A stretch of 64,000 bases of DNA from JAJDTQ01 sp965204235 (GTDB taxonomy: Bacteria; Desulfobacterota; Binatia; UBA9968; JAJDTQ01): the NCBI GenBank assembly GCA_965204235.1, contig OZ241979.1, positions 1,054,001-1,118,000 of the forward strand. The letters run 5' to 3'. Below the pieces are notes generated by a model that made no database searches, was not told the DNA's origin, and saw nothing but the letters and a program-made list of their open reading frames with translations. This document shows, piece by piece, positions 59,553 through 64,000 of the stretch. Both the position numbers and the translations under genes were made by a program. Every line of letters starts with the position of its first letter. The stretch's first letter is position 1.

Positions 59553-61019
59553 ATGAAACAACGGATCGAGGACACGCTGATCGTCACCATGAACGAGCGG
59601 GACGAGGTGATCGAGGACGGATCCCTGGTCATCGACGGCAACCGCCTGCAGTACGTGGGACCGTCCTCCGGCTGTCCCGGGGAGGGCTGCGACCGCGTCA
59701 TCGACGGCAGCGGGTTCATCGCCGTCCCCGGCCTCGTGAACGCCCACTGCCATTCCCCGGCCAACGTCTTCCGCGGCCTGATGCCCGCGCGGCCCCTGGA
59801 GATCTGGCGCGCCTATTGGCGCGCGGCGCTGCGCGCCTGCAACGACGACCTGTTCTACGCCAGCGCCCTTCTCGGAGCCATGGAGATGCTCAAGACCGGC
59901 TGCACTACCATGCTGGACCATTTCTTCGGCAACCAGGGCAGCCGCTTTACCGGAGCCGGGGAAGCGGTCCGCGCCATGCGGGACCTGGGGTTGCGCCACG
60001 TGGTGGCCCTGACCGTGGCCGACCGGCCCTACGAGGAAACCATCCCCCTGGATGCGCCGAAAGGAGGGACCGGCGGCGAGGTGGGCCGGATGACCCGGGC
60101 CGAGACCAGGACCGCCCGAGGCTGGCTGGACGAGATCGAGGAGTTCATCGCGGAACTGCACGACCCCCACGGGTTGACCACGTGCTGTCCGGGACCCTCC
60201 GCGGTCCAGCGCTGCACCGACGAGCTGCTCCGGGGGGCTTCGGCCATCGCCGACCGATGCGGGGTCCCGCTCCACATCCATCTCGCCGAGTCCCGGTCCC
60301 AGGCGCTCATGGGGCCGAGGCTCTACGGGACTTCGCTGCTGAAGCACCTGGACGACCTCGGCCTGGTGACGCCGAACCTCTCCACCGCCCACTCCGTGTG
60401 GATCGAGGAGGAAGACGTGGAGATCATGGCGAGGCGGGGGGCGACGCCGGTGCACAACCCGGCCAGCAACCTCCGGTTGGGCAGCGGACTCGCGCCCATA
60501 CCGGACTTCCTGGCCGCGGGCGGCCGCGTGGCCCTGGGCGCCGACGGCGCCTGCTCCAACGACAACCAGAACATGTTCGACGCCATGAGGCTCGCGGCCC
60601 TGATCCACAACACCCGGGACCACGATTTCCACCGCTGGGTCACCGCGCCCCAAGCCCTGTCCATGGCCACCCGATGGGGCGCCCGGGCCTTTGGCCTGGA
60701 GTGCGGGGCGCTGGAGCCGGGCCGCCTCGCGGACGTGGTCCTGCTGAACCGCAGGACGCCGGCGTTCACGCCGTTGAACGACGTCGCCGCCCAGCTCGTG
60801 TTCTGCGAGAACGGCGGCTCGGTGGACACGGTCCTGGTCAACGGCGAAGTCGTCGTCGCAGGGGGCCGGCTCCAGAAGATGGACGAGGAGGCCGTGATGG
60901 CGGAGGTCCACCGGCTCTACGAGCCGCTGCGGCCCCTGGTCGCAAGGGAGATGCGGGACGCCGCGGTCATGGAGCCGTCCCTTTCGGAAATGTACTTCCG
61001 CGTGTGCGGGACGCCCTGA
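59553..61019 (+). CDS. Amidohydrolase, TRZ/ATZ (chlorohydrolase/deaminase) family
   Basis: A 488-residue metal-dependent hydrolase. Metal ligands: His65 and His67 in Asn-Ala-His-Cys-His-Ser, a His in Leu-His-Ile-His-Leu-Ala-Glu with the catalytic Glu nearby, a His in Thr-Ala-His-Ser-Val, and the Asp of Gly-Ala-Asp-Gly-Ala-Cys-Ser-Asn-Asp. The composite beta-sandwich is formed by both termini. The Ser-Asn-Asp sequence after the last ligand is typical of guanine/S-adenosylhomocysteine/triazine deaminase-like enzymes. AGAAAGGCGACCGCC precedes ATG 59553. The substrate is probably an amino-substituted ring but cannot be named. The next gene, the fourth membrane paralogue, follows by 45 bp. Confidence 0.87.
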   Translation: MKQRIEDTLIVTMNERDEVIEDGSLVIDGNRLQYVGPSSGCPGEGCDRVIDGSGFIAVPGLVNAHCHSPANVFRGLMPARPLEIWRAYWRAALRACNDDLFYASALLGAMEMLKTGCTTMLDHFFGNQGSRFTGAGEAVRAMRDLGLRHVVALTVADRPYEETIPLDAPKGGTGGEVGRMTRAETRTARGWLDEIEEFIAELHDPHGLTTCCPGPSAVQRCTDELLRGASAIADRCGVPLHIHLAESRSQALMGPRLYGTSLLKHLDDLGLVTPNLSTAHSVWIEEEDVEIMARRGATPVHNPASNLRLGSGLAPIPDFLAAGGRVALGADGACSNDNQNMFDAMRLAALIHNTRDHDFHRWVTAPQALSMATRWGARAFGLECGALEPGRLADVVLLNRRTPAFTPLNDVAAQLVFCENGGSVDTVLVNGEVVVAGGRLQKMDEEAVMAEVHRLYEPLRPLVAREMRDAAVMEPSLSEMYFRVCGTP

Positions 61020-61064
61020 TCCACGGGGACCGAACCCCCCGGGAAAGACGACGAGCGAGCGCCC

Positions 61065-63173
61065 ATGAAGACCTTGGCCGCGGCGTCCCCCGCCCACTTC
61101 CGCCCCCAACGCCTCCCCCTGTGGTTGCTGCTGCTCGCCCTGTCCACATTGTTCTTGTGCAGCCTCGACAAGGGATACCTCTACCGTCCCGGCAACCATG
61201 ACGTGATCTCCGTGATGAATCTGGCGGTCGCCGAGAACCTGTCGCCCGACCACGGTTTCCGGTTGTTCCTGGGGCGGCGCCCGGGATCGGGCGGCGCCCC
61301 GGCATACGAGATGTACAGCCGCTTTCCCGTCGGTGGATACGCACTCATCAAACTCGCCATCCTCCCCTTCGGAAACGACCTGTCGGCCAGGATCCTGGCC
61401 GCCCGCATCCTCATGCTGCTGTCGTTCGGCGCCGCCGCGGTCCTGGCCTTCCACTCCCTCGCACGGATCACCGCCCACCGCTGGACCGCACTGGCCGCCA
61501 CCCTCGCGGCGTTCTCCTCCTACTACATGCTGTTCTACAACGACGCGGTCTCCAACGAGTTCGCCGTGGAGCTGTTCGCTGTGATGCTGGTCTTCCACGG
61601 CATGGTGGTGTTCGTGCAGGAGGGACGGTTCCGCCAACTGCTGGCCAGGACCTGCGTCGCGCTGCTGCTGGGGTGGCGCGTGTATGCCTTCCTGCTGCCG
61701 TTCCTCATCCTGGGCGTGGCAAGCGAGGCGATAGGGGCCTGGAAGGAGGGGACCGCGCTGTGGCTGCGGGTGCGCTCCACCGGGGCGGCGGTGCTGCGCA
61801 GCCGCTACACGGCGCTGGGCGTGTTCGCGCTGCTGTTCGGCGCGGCCGTCCTGGGCTTCAACTTCGCCAACGAGTACGCCGCGTTCGGAGGCCAGACTCC
61901 GGTGACCGAACTGCCATCCTTCCGGTCCATGCTCAGCCGGACCGGACTGGACCAGGACCCATCCTTCGACCCTGGGTGGTGGCTGCGCTTCCTGCGACAG
62001 CAGTTCTTCCGTGTCTGCGTGGCGTCCGTTCCCTTCGTGCTCACCGACCGGGGAGTCGATCTGCTGGAGTGGTTTCCCTCCCTCCACTTTTCGGCGCCGG
62101 GCCTTGCGGGGCCGGCGTTGTGGGTTGCCCTCCCGGCGTTGCTGATGGCGGTGGCCGCATCCGCGACCTTGGTGCGCCTTGCGGGGCCGCTGTTGGCTTG
62201 GCGGCCCCGCATGCTGCTGGCCACCCTGGCCCTGTCCGGGTTCTTCTGGGCCCTGCCCATGCGCCACAACGCAGCGCACCACAACCACGACGCCCTGTTC
62301 TACGTGGGCGTCCCGCTGGCGCTCTACTCACTGCTCCTGCTGTACGTCCACAAACGCTGGGGGCCTCGTCCCGTGGTCGGCCTTGCGGTCTCGGCGCTGC
62401 TCGCCTTCGTCGTTTCCGCCTTCCAGATGGACCGACGATGGCGCCCGGACCCCCGGACGGCCGAGCTACGGCAGGCCGCCACGGCCGAACTTGGGGCCAT
62501 ACGCGAAACCACGCGGGGAAGAGTGGTCCTGGTCCTCGGGTCCGTCGAGCCGGAATGGCACCGGCAGGCCGCACAGCCGTACCACGGATGGAGATACTAT
62601 CTCGCCGGAAGCGTCCTGACACACTCCCCCGACACGGAAGCCGCCGCCCGCGCCGCGGACTTCATCCTCACCCACGACCGCGTGGAGAGCGACGCCCTGC
62701 TCACGCCCGGGAACGAACAGGTGTTCCTGTATGATCCCGCGGGCATGGACGACCTGCTCGAGCTCTACCGGGCCACGTACCGGCAGGCGGTGTCCGGAGA
62801 GCCCGCGGCGCGCTCCTACTTCGACGTCTATCTCGGCGACGACGCACTGACCTACGTCAGGGATCCCTGCGTCCGGGAGGACGCGAAGTACTGGATCTAC
62901 GTGGACGTGGTCCCCGAAGGCCCGGAGGACCTGCCCGAAGGGCGCAAACGGTACGGCTCCAACAACCTCGACTTCCGGTTCCGCAAGCGCCCCGTGCTGT
63001 TCGACGGGAAGTGCATGGCCGTCGTTTCACTCCCCGATTATCCCGTCTCCGGCATCCGGACGGGACAGTACTTCTCCTTCTCCAGTCGCCAGCTCTGGAT
63101 GGAGGTCTGGGGAGCGGAGATACCGATGGGCGGAAAGTCCTCCGCCGGCCGCTCCGGCCCGGACGCAGGCTGA
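61065..63173 (+). CDS. Large multi-pass membrane protein, dispersed paralogue 4
   Basis: A 702-residue member of the family at 44463-51051, on the other strand and 10 kb away. It shares Trp-Leu-Leu-Leu-Leu-Ala-Leu-Ser-Thr-Leu-Phe, Tyr-Glu-Met-Tyr-Ser-Arg-Phe-Pro-Val-Gly-Gly-Tyr-Ala-Leu-Ile-Lys, Gly-Trp-Arg-Val-Tyr-Ala-Phe-Leu-Leu-Pro-Phe-Leu, and the soluble tail Tyr-Phe-Asp-Val-Tyr-Leu-Gly-Asp. It lacks the inserts after Tyr-Tyr-Leu-Ala-Gly-Ser-Val-Leu-Thr, and its C-terminus differs (Trp-Met-Glu-Val-Trp-Gly...). Its upstream DNA does not match the array spacer. A convergent deacetylase gene is 16 bp away. Confidence 0.75.
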   Translation: MKTLAAASPAHFRPQRLPLWLLLLALSTLFLCSLDKGYLYRPGNHDVISVMNLAVAENLSPDHGFRLFLGRRPGSGGAPAYEMYSRFPVGGYALIKLAILPFGNDLSARILAARILMLLSFGAAAVLAFHSLARITAHRWTALAATLAAFSSYYMLFYNDAVSNEFAVELFAVMLVFHGMVVFVQEGRFRQLLARTCVALLLGWRVYAFLLPFLILGVASEAIGAWKEGTALWLRVRSTGAAVLRSRYTALGVFALLFGAAVLGFNFANEYAAFGGQTPVTELPSFRSMLSRTGLDQDPSFDPGWWLRFLRQQFFRVCVASVPFVLTDRGVDLLEWFPSLHFSAPGLAGPALWVALPALLMAVAASATLVRLAGPLLAWRPRMLLATLALSGFFWALPMRHNAAHHNHDALFYVGVPLALYSLLLLYVHKRWGPRPVVGLAVSALLAFVVSAFQMDRRWRPDPRTAELRQAATAELGAIRETTRGRVVLVLGSVEPEWHRQAAQPYHGWRYYLAGSVLTHSPDTEAAARAADFILTHDRVESDALLTPGNEQVFLYDPAGMDDLLELYRATYRQAVSGEPAARSYFDVYLGDDALTYVRDPCVREDAKYWIYVDVVPEGPEDLPEGRKRYGSNNLDFRFRKRPVLFDGKCMAVVSLPDYPVSGIRTGQYFSFSSRQLWMEVWGAEIPMGGKSSAGRSGPDAG

Positions 63174-63189
63174 TGCCGCGGCGGGTCCG

Positions 63190-64000
63190 TCAGAGTGTGG
63201 CCACGGGACAGCCGCCGCGGCTCTGGATGAACCGCGGCACGCCGTGCCGTTGGGCGTGCATGAAGCTCAGCCACATCCGGGAGCCCCGGCCCGAGCACCG
63301 CGGCAGGACCAGGAGATGGTCCCGGTGTTCGGGGAACAGGCAACCGCACCGGACCGTTGCGGCCGTCTCGAAGCCGGCTTTCCGGGCGAGCGCCGCTTCG
63401 CGTCGTCCGCAGGCGCCGTGGGGATAGGCGAAGTGATGGACCGCGCTTCCGCAGACGTCCTCGAGCCAAGCCTTGTTGTCGGCCATTTCACGGTAAGCCT
63501 GCGGCTCGCTCAGACTCGTCAATTCGGGATGGCTCGTGGTGTGGCCGCCGACGGTCGCCAGCGGGTGGCGGCCGAGCGCGCGCAGTTGCTCTCTGGACAA
63601 CCCCGCCTCCTTCGCCGCGGCGCCCATGGACACGCCGTAACGATCGAAGACGCGGCGCAGCAGCGGCGCGCGTCGTCCCATGTCCGCGGCCACCCAGTCG
63701 GTCACTTGCGAGAGGGCCCTGCGCTTTTCCTCGAAAGTCGCGGTGGCGAACGCCCTTCCCATGGGCGCCACGTCCACCGTATCGTTTCCCCGGAGCAGGC
63801 GCTCCAGCCCGAGCCACCACAGGTAGCCGCTGCCCTCCACCACGTCCGTCGTGACGTAAACGGTGAACGGCGCGTCGAACCTTTCCAGTATCGGCAGGGC
63901 ATGGGTGAGGTTGTCGGCATATCCGTCGTCGAAGGCAACGACCACGAAACGCCGTCCGGAGGGACGAGGGCCCGGGTCCCGGATGCGCTCGACCGCGTCG
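63190..64000 (-). CDS. Polysaccharide deacetylase (NodB domain), 5'-truncated by the window
   Basis: 270 codons are visible; the frame stays open to the window edge, so the start is outside. The NodB core begins Val-Val-Val-Ala-Phe-Asp-Asp-Gly-Tyr-Ala-Asp-Asn (catalytic base and first metal Asp), followed by Gly-Gly-His-Thr-Thr-Ser-His-Pro-Glu-Leu (metal His pair) and Phe-Ala-Tyr-Pro-His-Gly. About 75 residues are inserted between the first two motifs. These enzymes remove N- or O-acetyl groups from chitin-like or surface polysaccharides. It is convergent with the fourth membrane paralogue, in keeping with an envelope polymer locus. Confidence 0.85.
   Translation of the reverse strand, partial: DAVERIRDPGPRPSGRRFVVVAFDDGYADNLTHALPILERFDAPFTVYVTTDVVEGSGYLWWLGLERLLRGNDTVDVAPMGRAFATATFEEKRRALSQVTDWVAADMGRRAPLLRRVFDRYGVSMGAAAKEAGLSREQLRALGRHPLATVGGHTTSHPELTSLSEPQAYREMADNKAWLEDVCGSAVHHFAYPHGACGRREAALARKAGFETAATVRCGCLFPEHRDHLLVLPRCSGRGSRMWLSFMHAQRHGVPRFIQSRGGCPVATL

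Overview
The window is high-GC bacterial DNA with dense, often overlapping genes and many GTG/TTG starts. It encodes an aerobic aa3-type cytochrome oxidase with heme A synthesis, late heme synthesis (hemE, hemG), a molybdenum hydroxylase, many periplasmic-binding-protein transporters (a TAXI-TRAP system and two ferric/spermidine-type ABC sets) and a selenoprotein A (GrdA). This suits a Gram-negative, aerobic or facultative, environmental heterotroph of a proteobacterial or Desulfobacterota/Tectomicrobia/Methylomirabilota-like lineage; the sequence does not let me name it. I saw no rRNA, tRNA or CRISPR array.

Layout. 1-1.7 kb: a truncated reverse-strand gene and an AbgB-like M20 amidohydrolase. 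2.0-5.7 kb: a decaying defence-type cluster (SNF2-helicase scrap, frameshifted TOPRIM-like gene, SMC-like ATPase, AAA-ATPase-like/PD-(D/E)XK protein). 5.7-9.1 kb: grdC-like gene, grdA with an in-frame UGA read as selenocysteine, and an FMN alpha-hydroxy-acid dehydrogenase. 9.1-13 kb: two-gene asymmetric ABC exporter. 13.4-18 kb: TauE/SafE permease, dinB-hemE overlap, hemG. 18-22.3 kb: VOC protein and a three-subunit Mo hydroxylase. 22.5-25.5 kb: IS1182-type transposase scrap fused to the start of an arylsulfotransferase-like gene, then an MltB-type transglycosylase. 25.6-32 kb: ABC permease and binding protein, TAXI-TRAP pair. 32-34.3 kb: ECF sigma factor, zinc anti-sigma factor and two CpxP/Spy/CnrX-like proteins behind a good ECF promoter. 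34.3-39.7 kb: two MFS carriers, RidA, a ThDP enzyme and an aspartate-dehydrogenase-like gene. 40-44.4 kb: complete ABC importer. 44.4-52 kb: three tandem copies of a large unknown membrane protein and a sulfotransferase embedded in the same repeat. 52-59.4 kb: cytochrome c oxidase operon and a CopD-like protein. 59.5-64 kb: amidohydrolase, a fourth copy of the membrane protein, and a truncated polysaccharide deacetylase.

How genes work together. The oxidase operon runs coxB-coxA-ctaA-ctaB-37-aa membrane ORF-coxC2-coxC-coxD-DUF420, so structural subunits and heme O/A synthesis are coupled; hemE/hemG supply the same heme pathway. The sigma module looks like a self-contained envelope or metal stress circuit. 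The four-copy membrane family, the sulfotransferase, the arylsulfotransferase-like protein and the deacetylase may together build or decorate a surface polymer, but that is inference.

Two repeat families sit between genes: a 60-150 bp element (seven copies, one inverted) that supplies stop codons or a start for neighbours, and a short GC hairpin (two copies). The most notable items are the grdC-grdA selenoprotein pair in an aerobe and the expanding membrane-protein/sulfotransferase array.
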